Of a DNA stretch of 64,000 nucleotides, positions 23,370-35,241 are shown piece by piece. Position 1 is the stretch's first letter. Every line of letters begins with the position of its first letter. The position numbers and the translations under genes are program-made. The stretch is from Rhabdophis nuchalis (taxonomy: Eukaryota; Chordata; Lepidosauria; Squamata; Natricidae). The notes below the pieces were generated by a model. The model was not told where the DNA came from and ran no database searches. It worked only from the letters and a program-made list of their open reading frames with translations. The stretch is from NCBI GenBank assembly GCA_039707465.1, contig CM077647.1:46127110-46191109 (forward strand), given 5' to 3'.

Positions 23370-24153
23370 GTAAGTTGTAGGAATAATTCATCCCTAAATA
23401 TTTAGTATTGCTGTTATTAACCGAACTGCTTTTTAGGATATGTAAACAAGTCATTTTTTCTGACTAGTTTTGGAATATACTGGTAGTCATTGATGGATTT
23501 CGTCTTTCTCCCTCCATTAATAGAAGTTTCCAAGATACCTTTTTTTTCTGGATATAGGAGTACTTCAAATTTTGTTCTCTAAAATACATACTGGTCTTAC
23601 AGTATGAGGGTTATCAAAATATTGCCGAAATATGTAAAAAGATTCTAAATATAGCTGTTTTTGTAAGATGAATGTTGTATAGATAAATAATTCTAATGTT
23701 TTCAGCCATTTTGACAATTTTTCTATTTTTGCTATTGTTGCTCTATTAGCTATGGTGTTAAATGTTAAATAATTACTCCATACACTCTGTATTTCATTGT
23801 GAAATCCCAATGTTTTTCACTTATTTTTGAACTACACTATTATGCTTTGTTATTAGCACATTGATAAGTTAAACTTGTAGTCACCCACTATTGTGATGTA
23901 TGGAGTGTTATATCCTAGACATTGATCTACATAAATTCAGAAATATAAAAAAAAATTACATGATCATTCTCGCACTTTTGTTTTCAATGTTGCAGTCACA
24001 CTAATATTTTATGATATTAGATCCTCATTTTTATATAATGCATGTTTGAATTATGTCAAGAATATACCATATTTCAGGATCAAGGACTACAGTTAGAGGA
24101 ATTTAATTTAAAATAAACAGACCAAATAAAAGAAGGGGTGGAGTTTCACTATA
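23370..24153. other. HDAC9 intron, no gene seen
   Basis: AT-rich with no recognisable element. It ends at the TA target site of the Tc1-like transposon (24152-24153). Confidence 0.5.
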
Positions 24154-25725
24154 CAGGTAAAACTTGAAAAATTAGAATATCGTGCAAAAGTTCATTTATT
24201 TCAGTAATGCAACTTAGAAGGTGAAACCAATATATGAGATTACATGCAAAGCAAGAAAGTGCAAGCTGTGATTTGTCATAATTGTAATGATTATGGCTTA
24301 CAGTTCAAGAAAATTCCAAATCCACAATCTCAGAAAATTAGAATATTACATGCAATCAATAAAACAAGGATTGTACATAGAACAAAATTGGACCTCTGAA
24401 AAGTATAAGCATGGATATGTACTCAGTACTTGGTTTGGGCCCCTTTTGCAGCAATTACTGCCTCAATACGGCATGGCATGGAAGCTATCAGCTTATGGCA
24501 CTGCTGAGGTGTTATGGAAGATCAGGATGCTTCAATAGCAGTCTTCAGCTCTTCTGTATTGTTCGGTCTCATGTCTCTCATCTTTCTCTTGGCAATGCCC
24601 ATAGAGTCTCCAGGTCAGGCGAGCTTGCTGTCCAATGAAGCACAGTAATCCCAAGGTCATTGAACCAGGTTTTGATGCTTTGGGCAGTGAGGGCAGGTGC
24701 CAGATCCTGCTGTAAAATGAAGTCAACATCCCCATAAAGCTCGTCTGTGGAAGGAAGCATGAAGTGCTCCAAAATCTCCTGGTAGATGGCTGCGTTGACC
24801 CTGGACTTAATAAAGTACAGTGGACCAACACCAACAGATGATATGGCTCCCCAAATCAACACACTGTGGAAACTTCACACTGGACTTCAAGCATCTTGCA
24901 GTGTGTGTCTCTCCATTCTTCCTCCATACTCTGGGTCCTTGGTCTCCAAATGAGATGCAAAAGAAAAGACAACTTTGGACCACTGAGCAACAGACCAGGT
25001 CTGGGTTTTTTTAGCCCAGGTAAAAAGCTTCTGACGTTGTTTGTTGTTTAGGAGTGGCTTGACAAGAGGAATACGACATTTGAAGGCCATGTCCAAGATC
25101 CGTCTGTGTGTGGTGGCTCTTGATGCACTGACTCCAGCCTCAGTCCACTCCCTGTGAAAGTCCTCAACACTTTTGAATGGCCTTTTCCTGACAATCTTCT
25201 CCAGGCTGCGGGCATCCCTGCTGCTCGTGCATCTTTTTCTTCCACGCTTTCCCCTTCCACATAACTTTCTCTTAATGTGCTTTGATAAAGCACTTTGGGA
25301 ACATCCAACTTCTTTTGCAATTACCTTTTGAGGCTTTCCCTTCTTATAGAGGTGTCAATGATGGTTTTCTGCACAACTGTCAGGTCAGCAGTCTTTCCCA
25401 TGATTGTTATTCCTACTGAACCAGACTGAGAGACCATTTAAAGGCTCAGGAATCCTTTGCAGGTGTTATGGCTTAATTAGCTGATTAGGGTGGGATACTT
25501 TGAGCCTAGAATATTGAACCTTTTCACAATATTCTAATTTTCTGAGATTGTGGATTTGGGGTTTTCATGAGCAGTAAGCCATAATCATCACAATTATGAC
25601 AAATCACGGCTTGAACTGTCTTGCTTTGCATGTAATGTATATCAAATATTATTTACACCTTTTAAGTTACATTACTGAAATAAATGAACTTTTGCATGAT
25701 ATTCTAATTTTTTGAGTTTCACCTG
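24154..25725 (-). mobile_element. Tc1-like DNA transposon with both terminal inverted repeats
   Basis: The 1572-bp element is flanked by TA on both sides (24152-24153 and 25726-25727), the Tc1/mariner target duplication. The left end CAGGTAAAACTTGAAAAATT and the right end (complement CAGGTGAAACTCAAAAAATT) start inverted repeats. These continue through 'gcaaaagttcatttatttca', with further inverted similarity into the subterminal region near 24330 and 25550. It carries a broken transposase on the minus strand. Confidence 0.9.
24532..25401 (-). pseudogene. Tc1-like transposase, inactivated
   Basis: The minus-strand ATG at 25401 opens a helix-turn-helix start (MGKTADLTVVQKTIIDT). A frame break follows within about 80 bp. 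The middle part continues in other frames: KKLDVPKV near 25320, then MAFKCRIPLVKPLLN and QWSKVVFS near 25090-24990. The block that should hold the first catalytic Asp (FSDES-like) is deleted, reading FSFASH instead. The second Asp survives in FILQQDLAPA. The DD34E Glu region is damaged by a deletion: the usual PIENLW motif is reduced to ETLW after SSPDL. At least three lesions make it inactive. Tc1-like elements move by cut and paste into TA sites. Confidence 0.88.
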
Positions 25726-25739
25726 TATATAAAAAATAA

Positions 25740-26860
25740 TTACATATCTACAGAAACAGAGGACAACAATGAAACAACTGTGTTGAATGCATTTGGGTCA
25801 ATATAAAAGGGGGAAATGACATTGCCATAGGTGTATACTATAGGCCACCCAACCTAACTGAGGAAATAGATGAACTTTTTGCTAATCAGTTAATTGGGTA
25901 TGTAGGAAGCACATCACAATAGTAATGGAGGATTTTAATTACCTTGACATCAACGGAGGGACAAACTCGGCACCAAATGGAAGATCAAACAGGTTCCTGA
26001 CAAACCTAGCAGAGAATTTTGTTTCCCAAAAACTAGAGGAGGTAACTAGGGGATCAGCCATACTTAATTCTCACTAATAGAGAGGAAATGATAGAAGATG
26101 TTGAAGCTACAGGAACCTTGAATATTGGAATTCAGCATTATGCCACTATAAGCAATAGAACAAAGTCAAGCTAGAGTCATGGAATTTAAGAGAGCTAATT
26201 TCAATAAACGTAGAGAGATCTTGGAAAGGATTCCATGGATGAGAATCCTAAGGGGAAAACTTGGGAAACTTTAAAAAGTGAGATTATAAAAGCGCAGTCC
26301 AGCATAATACTAATGAAGAAAAAAAAACAGTTTCTCAAAAGAAACTAGCATGGCTGTATAAAGAACAGTCTGATAAATTGAAAGACAAAAGGGACAAGTA
26401 TAAAAAGTGGAAGGAGGGGCATATAACTTGGGCAGAATATCAGCAATTAGCCTGAATGTGCAAAGATGAAGTGAGGAAAGCTAAGGCGCAAAATGAACTA
26501 AGGCTTGTAACAAAAGTCAAAATAACAACAAAAGAAGTTTCTTTCAACATGTAAAAAACAAGAAAAAAGTAGAGAAAACAATTGGTCCATTAGTGGGAGA
26601 AAGTGGAAAGAAGGCGACAAGCAACATGGAGAAAACAGAATTGCTTAACTCATTTTCTGCTTCTGTCTTTATACAAAAGGAAAAAACAACCCAACCTATC
26701 AAGAACTACCATAAAAAGCAGATTAGAAATACAAGCTAAAATAGGTAAGAAAATGGCAAATGAGCACCAATCTACCCTAGATGTGTTCAACTAAATGGAC
26801 CAGATGAATTACACCCCAAGGTTCTGAAGGAACTGGCATACATGATCTCAGAACCATTCA
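25740..26860 (+). pseudogene. CR1 LINE ORF2, endonuclease to early RT, degenerate
   Basis: Plus-strand fragments in several frames match classic CR1, a clade distinct from the CR1/L3 copies nearby. In order they are: VYYRPPNLTEEIDELF; a GDFN-like motif now reading MEDFNYLDI; RSNRFLTNLAENF; LYKEQSDKLKDKRDKYKKWK; and a stretch ending in DQMNYTPR and the KELA-like beginning of the RT domain. Stops and frameshifts are numerous. Homology halts at about 26858. It appears to resume at about 30575 with the RT segment SQHRLVKNRSCRQILFSKVT, so the intervening 3.7 kb looks inserted, with some local deletion. Confidence 0.75.
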
Positions 26861-27037
26861 GTGATGTGCAGTCAGGTGAGGCAAGTGAGGCACAGCCTTA
26901 CCGCTCTCATCATGAAAAGAAAAAATAATGTAAAAGGAAAAAATAAATTAAATGCTCTCAAGCAAAAGCTGAGGTGAAGCTGAGCTAGCTGCTGATGTCT
27001 CTCCTTAATTGTTTAAAAAAGCCTCTAAAAAAGTTCC

Positions 27038-27196
27038 CCCTACTATGAGGCAGGAGAACTGAATGCCTCACTTAGTCTGACTTTTTAGGTGTTTTATGAT
27101 CGCTATGTATGGAACGTGTTTCTTGTTCTGAGTGATCATAAAACGTCAAAATATTCAGACTAGGTGAGGCACGCAGTTCTCCTGCCTCATAGTAGA
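27038..27196. repeat. Imperfect inverted repeat, about 60-bp arms
   Basis: 'ctactatgaggcaggagaac' through 'ttttatgatc' (about 27041-27100) is inverted at about 27133-27196 ('gatcataaaa' through 'gttctcctgcctcatagtag'), around a loop of about 30 bp. Both arms contain 'gcctcac' and 'agtctga'-type segments. It could be a foldback transposon or the rearranged end of a longer repeat. No clear target duplication was seen. Confidence 0.6.
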
Positions 27197-27309
27197 AGGC
27201 GCTCGTTTGCCCGGGGCTTCTTCAGATAACCCAAGGCAAGAGCAGAGTTGAAGTCCTCTCTGAAGCAGCTGGAAAAGGTATGTGTGGGTCGGAGGGAGGG
27301 GGAGGAATT

Positions 27310-27830
27310 CAAACTTCATCCTCCTGGTGCTGTGTGGGGCTTTGGGCAAAGGCTGGAGGGAAGGACCCTGGCTCGCTTGTGCTCTCCCTCACCAACTGTA
27401 GTTTGATTGCAGGCAGAGCCATGTTGCCTTTTCAAACCTGTAATCAGTGAAGATATTTTTACATAGTGGATCCTTCCGGGGCTGGGGGAAAGAGTGTGTG
27501 CTACAGCATGGCTCTTTGCGTGGCTTCCTGCCTCCACCTGTGGTCTCCTTATTGATGCTCTCCCTCCCCAAGTGTAGTTACTTTCTCCCCAGGCCCCCAT
27601 CCATTTCTCTCTCTCTCACACACACACACAGCTGGATAAAACTATATAAAAATCCAGCCCAGCTTCACTGATTACAAGTTTGAAAAGGCAATGTGGCTCC
27701 ACCTGCAATCAAACTACACTTGAGGAGGGAGAGCACAAGGAGCACTGAGGAGACTATAGGAGGAGGCAGGAAGCCAGGCAAAGAGCCATGCTGTAGCACA
27801 CCCACTTTCCCTCAGCCTCTTTCTTTTGGA
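27310..27830. repeat. Three-copy module: two direct, one inverted
   Basis: A module marked by 'gctacagcatggctctttgc', 'ggcttcctgcctcc', 'gtgctctccctc', 'gtagtttgattgcagg' and 'gccttttcaaac' occurs partly at about 27375-27450. It starts again at about 27490-27590 and appears inverted and fuller at about 27660-27815. A short CA microsatellite and 'ataaaactatataaaaatcc' lie between the second and third. It encodes nothing recognisable, and I do not know the repeat family. Confidence 0.6.
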
Positions 27831-27935
27831 AGGCTCGGATTGGCTCCCCTCTGGCTTCTCTGCCTCTTCTCTCACCCCAGCCTGCCAGCAGGAGGTGAGT
27901 AGGTGGGCTTTATTGCATTTCAGTGTGATGGGCCA

Positions 27936-30565
27936 CAAGTTTGATGGGCCACAAGTTTGAGACCCCCAGGCTATTAGTCATGGGGGACTTTAATCTGCCA
28001 TCGGTAGGTGAAACCTCTGGGATGGCTCAGGAGTTCATGGCCTCCATGACGGCCATGAACCTGACCCAAGTAATTCATGGCCCTACTCACACCGGGGGCC
28101 ACACGCTGGATCTTGTTTTTATCTCCGGCCATTGGAGGAGTGATCTGGCATTAGGGGATTTAACGGTTACCCCCCTGTCATGGACAGATCACTCTCTCCT
28201 TCGACTAGACTTTCCAACCGCTTCACCCCACCGCGGGGAGGCGGAACCGGAAATTCCACTATGGTTCTGCCCCAGGCTCCTGATGGACCCAGAGAGGTTC
28301 CAGACGGAGCTTGGGCCAATACCGGGGACCCTCACCCGTGACTCGACTGAGGACCTAGTGGCTGCCTGGAATAATGCGGCCACTGCGGCCCTGGACCGGG
28401 TCGCGCCCTTGCGGCCTCTCATGCGGCGCCGCACTACCTTGGCTCCTTGGTTCTCCGAGGAGCTGAGGGCATTGAAGCGCCGCAAGAGATGCCTGGAGAG
28501 CATTTGGAGAGCCACTCACACCGAATCTGACCGAACACGTGCTAGGTCCCATTTGAGGACCTACCTCGTGGCGATAAGAGCGGCGAAACACAATTATCTC
28601 GCCGCCCTTATCGCATCCGCAGATAACTGCCCTTCCACCCGCTCCCTTCTCCCACAGGGGTTGCGGGAAGCTCCTTTGCAGGGTCATGCAGAGGAGTTTG
28701 GACAATATCTGCAGGACAAAGTCGCTCAGATCTGGAGTGAGTTGGCCTCCAACGAAGTTGCTCTGGGCGAGCAATCGGAGGTAGGTCTTGAGACCATTTT
28801 GTGGGAAGAATTTGACTTTGTGACTCCAGATGACATGGACAGGTTGTTGGGACGACTGAACGCTACCACATGTTTATTGGCCCCGTGTCCCTCCTGGCTG
28901 GTACTGGCCTCCCGGGAGGTTACACGAGGCTGGTTCCAGGAAATAGTGAGCGCCTCTTTGAGTGAGGGGTCTCTTCCGGCCACCTTGAAAAAGGCGGTGG
29001 TGAGACCCTTCCTCAAGAAGCCTTCCCTGGACCCAGCATTGTTGGTTAATTACCATCCGGTCTCCAACCTTAGCTTTCTTGCTAAGGTTGTAGAGAGTGT
29101 GGTAGCTCAACAGTTCTCCCGACACCTGGAGGAAACCGTCTATCTAGACCCGCGCCAGTCCAGCTTCCATCCCGGGCACAGCACTGAGACGGCATTGGTT
29201 GCATTGGTAGATGATCTCTGGAGGGCCCGGGACAGGGGTTGTTCCTCTGTCCTGGTCCTATTAGACCTCTCAGCGGCTTTCGATACCATCGACCATGGTA
29301 TCCTATTGCACCAGCTGGAGGGGTTGGGATTGGGAAGCACTGTACTGCAATGGTTCTCTTCCTACCTCTCCGACCGGTCACAATGTGTGCTGACAGGAGG
29401 GCAGAGATCGACCTCGAGGCCCCTTGTATGGGGGGTACCTCAGGGGTCTGTCCTCTCACCCCTCCTGTTTAACATGTACATGAAGCCGCTGGGTGAGATC
29501 ATCCGTGGCTTTGGGGTAGAATACCATCAGTACGCTGATGACACTCAGCTGTACATTTCTACCCCTGGCCACCCCAACGATGCCGTGGAAGTGTTGCCTC
29601 GGTGTCTGGAGGCAATGCGGGTCTGGATGAGGAGGAAAAAACTCAGACTCAACCCGTCCAAGACTGAGTGGCTGTGGTTTCCGGCATCTCGATATAGCCA
29701 GTTAACTCCATCGCTGGCTGTCGGGTGCGAGTCATTAGCCCCCACGGAAAGGGCTCGCAACCTGGGCGTCCTCCTGGATTCGCGGCTTTCCTTGGATGAC
29801 CATGTGACGGCCGTGGCCAGGGGGGCTTTTTATCAGCTTCACCTGATACGCCAGTTGCGCCCCTTTCTAGATCGGGATGCCCTACGCACGGTCACTCAAG
29901 CCCTCGTTATTTCCTGCCTGGACTACTGTAACACTCTCTACATGGGGCTTCCCTTGAGGTGCACTCGGAGACTCCAGCTAGTGCAGAATCCGCGCGGGGG
30001 ATTTTGGGAGTCTCTCGGTACTCCCATGTAACACCTCTCCTGCGCGAGCTGCACTGGCTGCCTGTGGTCTTCCGGGTGCGCTTCAAGGTGTTAGTAACCA
30101 TCTTTAAAGCGCTCCATGGCACGGGTCCTGGTTATTTGAGAGACCGCTTCCTGCCACATACCTCCCTTCAACCTGTCCACTCCCACAGAGTGGGCCTCCT
30201 CAGGGTGCCGACAGCTGGTCAATGCCGGCTGGCGACTCCCAGGGGAAGGGCCTTCTCTGTGGCGGGCCCAGCCCTCTGGAACGACCTGCCCCCTGATATC
30301 CATACTATCACGGACCTACACCTCTTCCGTCGGATGTTAAAAGCACATTTTTTTCATCTAGCCGGGCTGACATAGACCAAGGATATAATTTTAAATTTTA
30401 ATATTTATTGGTTTTAATCTTTTATAGTATTTAAATTTTAGCACAGAGTTAATAATTTAATTGTTTTTTATATTTTGTATGTGTTGTTGGGGTTTTTATC
30501 TTTCTGTGCACCGCTCCGAGTCCCCCCAGGGAAAATAGGAAGGTATATAAATCGATTTTTTTTTA
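27936..30565 (+). mobile_element. 5'-truncated CR1/L3 non-LTR retrotransposon
   Basis: Homology to the copy at 19.6-22.3 kb begins at about 27955 ('gagacccccaggctattagt') and runs to the 3' tail 'gcaccgctccgagtcccccc', 'ggtatataaatcgattt' and an A/T-rich end at about 30565. It lies in sense with HDAC9. It interrupts an older CR1 (see 25740-26860 and 30575-30850). Confidence 0.85.
27941..30375 (+). pseudogene. CR1/L3 ORF2: partial endonuclease, reverse transcriptase and C-terminal domain
   Basis: A 696-codon frame (27941-30031) starts just upstream of the endonuclease motif VMGDFNLPSVG. It contains WTDHSLLRLDF, the RT motifs LLDLSAAFDTIDH, GVPQGSVLSPLLF and the catalytic YADD (YHQYADDTQLY). 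It shifts frame near 29990, where a few bases are missing compared with the other copies ('cagaatccgcgcggg'). The C-terminal domain then continues in the frame ending at 30375 (HWLPVVFRVRFKVLV, ALWNDLPPD). The upstream endonuclease half is missing. RT motifs are all intact, but the copy is not autonomous. Confidence 0.85.
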
Positions 30566-30569
30566 AAAA

Positions 30570-30850
30570 AACCTGATCTAGAGGCAAACAAAGTTGTAAC
30601 CGAAAGCCAACATAGGCTTGTCAAAAACAGATCATGCAGACAAATCTTATTCAGCAAAGTAACAAAATTAGTGGACCAGTGGAATGCTGAAAAATTTTAA
30701 GAAGAGATTGAACAACCATTTATCTGAAATGATATAGGGTTTCCTGCCTGAGCCGGGAGTTGAACTAGAAGACCTCCAAGGTCCCTTTCAACTCTAATAT
30801 AATAACATTCTGTTCTGTTCTGTTCTGTTCTGTTCTATTCTATTCTATTA
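30570..30850 (+). mobile_element. CR1 LINE, RT fragment joined to 3' end with (TTCTG)n tail
   Basis: The SQHRLVKNRSCRQILFSKVT segment is a CR1 RT fragment. It joins a typical CR1 3' end ('ccagtggaatgctg', 'gatatagggtttcctgcctg', 'gacctccaaggtcc') by internal deletion. The tail has expanded into pentanucleotides TTCTG and TTCTA (about 30806-30848), consistent with the terminal ATTCTRTG-type repeats of CR1. It is probably the downstream part of the CR1 at 25740-26860. Confidence 0.75.
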
Positions 30851-31019
30851 ATAAATCCTGAATTATGTTAATATTTTCATTAACATCTTCTTCTCTTATG
30901 GATGGTATGTGTCTTCAATCTCGAGTACCAGAGATCTGGGAATTTGAGGCTACGGCATCATAACTAATCATAGTTGTTCCTAGCCCTGCACTACTCTCGA
31001 CAGAGTTCTAATGTCATTC

Positions 31020-31600
31020 CTGGGATCTCGTAGAGCCACTGTCCTAGTTTAGCAATCATAGCCCCAAATGCTCCTACTACCATTGGGACAATTTTATTTT
31101 CCATATCCTGTCCAATTTCTCCTTCAGGCCCTCGTGCTTCTTCAGATTCTCATACTCTTTCTTCCTTATTTGCTATCAGTTGGCACCACTACATCTATCA
31201 CATGGCTATCTTTTGGTCTTTTATCTGTTATCATAATGTCTAGCAGATTGGCTGGTACCTGCCTGTTTGTCAGGATCAGGAAGTCTCATCAAATCTTAGT
31301 TTTCTTATTCTCCAATCTTCTATGGGATGGCTATCCCGACTTAGGAAGGTCTAACTCACATGCTGTGCAAATGTTCTTATACACAATGCCAGCTGCCACT
31401 ATGTGTTGAACTGTCTCTGAAGCTCTCTGTATAGTCTGCACTCTGGGTCCTGTCTAGTGTGGGGCAACTGCTGCGTAGTGTCTGTTTTTGTGCCTCTATG
31501 ATCAGTGCCTCAGTACAGTCTTGTAGTCCAGCCCAGTCCACTCACTGATAGAATTTCCTAATGTCTGCCATCTTAGCTATCTGTTAATTGTACATCCCAT
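31020..31600 (-). mobile_element. Degenerate LINE C-terminus with restriction-like endonuclease motif (R2/R4-like)
   Basis: On the minus strand, broken frames read LLDIMITDKRPKDSHVIDVV and VPTDS, then KHEGLKEKLDRIWKIK-like sequence. This corresponds to the PD...D region of the restriction-like endonuclease at the C-terminus of R2/R4-type LINEs, and to the conserved 'ekyqglkeel' stretch that follows it. A Cys/His-like upstream part is suggested near 31420-31560. Clade assignment is from recall of the motif only. Confidence 0.45.
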
Positions 31601-34436
31601 GCAGAGTATTGTAAGCTTCAGAAAGGTGCTTTCCTTTGGAAAAAAAATATGCAAACATCCCTTCAAAGCTGCTTGTTAATCTCTTCCATTTCCAAAATAA
31701 AGTAAAGCTCTTGATTGCTTCACATTAAGGTGTTTAAAACCTTTGTTTGATAGTACCAATAATCAGAAGGGGTTTTTGCAATTGCATGGAAAAGATTCTT
31801 TCAAAACTAAACTTCCCAAACAAGGTTTCTGTATAACACAAAGGCAATCCTACTACTTCAACAAGAAAACTTCATTGCCTCCCACCAAGCAAAACACAGC
31901 CGTTTTGCAAAGAAAAAGAAATAAGAAAAAAAAGAAAAAATCTTATTTCCACAACTGACAGGGAAATATTTGGGATAGTTTACATTTTTGTTAATAAAAA
32001 AGAACTGAACACAATTTTATGAGTGTTATAATACATTTTCATTCTGTCTGCTTAGAAAAATGATCAAAGCAAACATGAGAACATTGAGTGTTGTGCTGAT
32101 TTCATTGAAAGGAATATGAAAAGTGAAAGTGTCTCTACTTTTGCCAGTTGTTATTGGCACATTTGTGAGATTTTGAGTCAGATGAAATTTGAAGGATGCA
32201 GTTATAGAAGGCCAAGATTCTAGCTGTGGGCTACTATTATTTGAAATGTTAATGCCGTGACAGAAGCTCAAAAGTGAACCATGGAATATCATTTCATTTA
32301 TATCAAAGTAGAGTATTATTCCTATGGCAATATATTTCAATTGCTTACCCATATGCTTTTTCTTGAATCACCCATTCACCCACTTTGTGAACACTGAAAT
32401 CTATAAATAAATGGGATTGAATACTTTTGAAAATGGTAACTATGGCTTCATGGTCTGTGAGAACATTGTGGAATATCTATAACTTGGTTTGTTTGTTTTA
32501 TTGTAGTTTCTAAGTAGTTTAATAACAGTGTTATTTTTGTATTTGTACATGCTATTTTTCCAGATCTAACAATTATAGTGCATTAAACACAGGAGGACGT
32601 GGGGAATGTCAAGCATTTTACAAGTTGGAAAAAAGCCAATTTTCTGATGCTTTTAGTGCATTTTCATACATTACTCAGAAGCAAGTCCTATTGAGTTCAG
32701 ATGGGACTTACTCTAAGTTAAGTGGGTATAGGGTTGCAGCTGGGAATCTTAATTTTGTAATGTATTTCAGACTTTATCCCCATAAAATCCTCCATTATAT
32801 ATAGATCCTAGTAACAACTTAAGGAGTTCTGGTAATTTCTTTCAAAGGAACTGTCTCCCTATCATGTTACATAAGTTGATCAAGCTAGTTTTCTTTTACT
32901 TTCTCCTTAGCCTTTTTACCGCTTCTAATAAGAATACCTATTTGGAAAACGGATGAAAGAAACCTTGTCTCTTGATATAGACTGTATTACAGTAAAAAGA
33001 AAGTTGCTTCCAGTTTAGTTCCAAGTCATTGTATTTACAGCTATATCGTTTAATAAAAATAACTCACCTTCTCTTTGCTGGAAACCTAGTACAGACTTCT
33101 CATATATGTGACTATCTTTGCTTGCAGTCTCCTAGCAAAGTATGGGCTGATAGAATGGTAGAGGACCCGACTCCAGCACTAAATATATTACAACTAGATA
33201 TCTGCTGAAATTCATTGACTATTTTTGGCTTGGAAAAAGAATTCAAAAGAGCTTTCCCACCCAACTTCTCAAAGATCATACCAAGGTTTGATATGATACA
33301 ACCAGTTTAAATGATGCAAGTCACTTTTAAAGGTAACCTTATTTAGAGACATACGGCATAGGGTAGCAAAAAATAATAATAATCAGCAGTGGTGGCTATA
33401 CTAATATTCTGAATTTATCCTAGCATGGTCAATAAAAACAGTTCACTATCAAAGATTCATATATGTTTACAGCAAATTTTGGAATTTAATTGAACCAATG
33501 CACACTTTCATTTCAGTTTTAGGTTTTTCTAACTTATCCCTTTCTGTTAAGTAGAATTTTCAAAAGCTTAAGCTGTTTTCAATATATTAGTCTTCAAAGT
33601 GACACAAGACCCTTTGTTGCTTCATATGCAGATTGCAGGTTCTAGCCTCTAGGGATCTGAAAAGGTTCAAAGTCATTACACCAATGATTTCGAAAACTGT
33701 TTGAGTATTCTATGAAAAAAACTGTCTTCTCCATAAAGTCTACTCTAAGTTCCCAGGAATATTCTTGAACTTATCTGTAGCAGATCTTTGGAAGAAATAC
33801 AAACCTACTCAGACTCATGTATTCCACATTCCAAATTAGAAAGCAGGAAGTCAGATTTCATTAAATTGGTTCTTTCCCTCAATGTGCTAGGAACCCAAGT
33901 CCCAAAATTGTTCTGAGGAATTGTAGAGGTGTCAATTCTAGCACACCTGGAGGACACACCAAAGGGAAATTATGATATCAGTAAAATAAGTGTGTGCTAT
34001 TCATAATGTTATTCATAATGCATAATATGTTTGTCTATTTATTTATCTGGTTTGTTTCTTTAAAAAAACGTTATTACCGGTAGGATTTTAAAAACCTTTT
34101 TTAAAAACCCAAAGATTATATTATTGTCATTATTATTTTATCCTGCATTTTTAAGAGATGTTTTAGTCATCTCATGGTACACCCAATGCTTCTATTTTCT
34201 CTATAACAGCAGCCCAACAGTGAGATGGATTGGTCTGAAAAACATATGACTGGTCCAAAGCTATTCAGCCAGCATTCATGCCTAAGGGAAACCTAGACTT
34301 CACAGTTTCCTAGTTTCTATCCACTGTTCCTTTCCTAGTTACTATCCACTTTCCTTGGTCCATACCAAACTGGTTCATGAACCATTATTTCTTTTCCTAT
34401 CTCTTTTGAAAGCTTTCCTAAAAATATGACCCTATA
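31600..34436. other. HDAC9 intron, no gene seen
   Basis: About 2.8 kb of AT-rich DNA. The only repeat piece I can pick out is at 32693-32745 ('gggacttactctaagttaag', 'gggttgcagctggg'), related to 16300-16410. The stretches 32750-34000 and 31650-32650 are candidates for conserved non-coding sequence by default only. Confidence 0.45.
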
Positions 34437-34660
34437 TCAAAGAGAGATACATTGGTATAATAGTTAAGACATTGAGTTAGAAATTGGGAGACCACAAATT
34501 CTAATCCTGACTTAGGCACAAAGCCAGCATGGTGACCTTGGGCTATTCCCTGTCTCTCAATCCTGAAAAGATTGAGAAACCGCCTCTGAAATCTAGCCAA
34601 GAAAACTTCAGGGACTTAACAAGGCGGTCATTAGGAATCAACACTAACATGAAAAGAAAA
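34437..34660 (+). mobile_element. Squamate tRNA-derived SINE (Sauria type) with Bov-B-like tail
   Basis: The 5' part is tRNA-like, with an A box near 'tggtataatagttaagacat' and a degraded B box near 'acaaattctaatcc'. The unrelated body follows ('gccagcatggtgaccttggg'). The 3' part, 'gccaagaaaacttcagggac' with 'aggaatcaacactaaca', matches the 3' tail shared with Bov-B LINEs, which supply the reverse transcriptase for these SINEs. The A and B boxes would act as an internal RNA polymerase III promoter in an active copy. Confidence 0.75.
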
Positions 34661-35241
34661 AGGGAAAATTCCAGTGCTTATAATCATGTCAAATAAATTA
34701 TTGTTCTAGAACATCTCCCGATGTTCGCAGATGAAAGAACATCCAGAACTAACAAAACTGATTTTTCTGATGGCATAATTGTTAGAAAGATCTGTTCTGG
34801 TCTTCTAGTTTCTGCTCCTGTCATAGTCATTTCTAGATTGCTCTTTCTCTTCACCAACCCTGTTTCCTACTTACAGTTGTGAGAAATGTATCTTCCAGTT
34901 CTAAGAAATGCCAGATCTTTAAAATATTGATAGTGTAGTAAATAGTCACTCTACAGGAAAAAAAATCCTCAGTGATTCCTTTTCAGATGCTCGGAGTTCA
35001 TTAAATTCTGTGCTGATCTTTTCAGTTTATTACTTTCTCAGAAGGCTGTGACATAAAACTTGGAAAGAGAAAGAACTTTCCAACTTGGCACTGAGATCCA
35101 TAACTTCATCACAGTCATTTGGAATCCCAGTCACTCATACTCATATACTTAGAAGCTCTCTGTGTTGGACTTAAGCAACTACTTGGGCTTATACCACCGT
35201 GCTAGTGAAATTTCCCATAAATTATGGTGTTTTTTTTTTAG
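34661..35241. other. HDAC9 intron up to the third visible exon
   Basis: No recognisable feature. It ends in an uninterrupted T tract and acceptor TTTTTTTTTAG at 35241. Confidence 0.5.

Larger units (their letters stand above)
26860..27935. other. Composite repeat block between two LINEs
   Basis: Contains the inverted repeat at 27038-27196 and the three-copy module at 27310-27830. The left part (26865-27000) starts 'agtgatgtgcagtcaggtga' and looks like another unassigned dispersed repeat. No gene was seen. The open frames here have repeat composition. Confidence 0.5.

Noticed and set aside
24287..24638. Plus-strand frames of 75-83 codons
   Set aside because: Shadows of the minus-strand Tc1 transposase and its inverted repeat.
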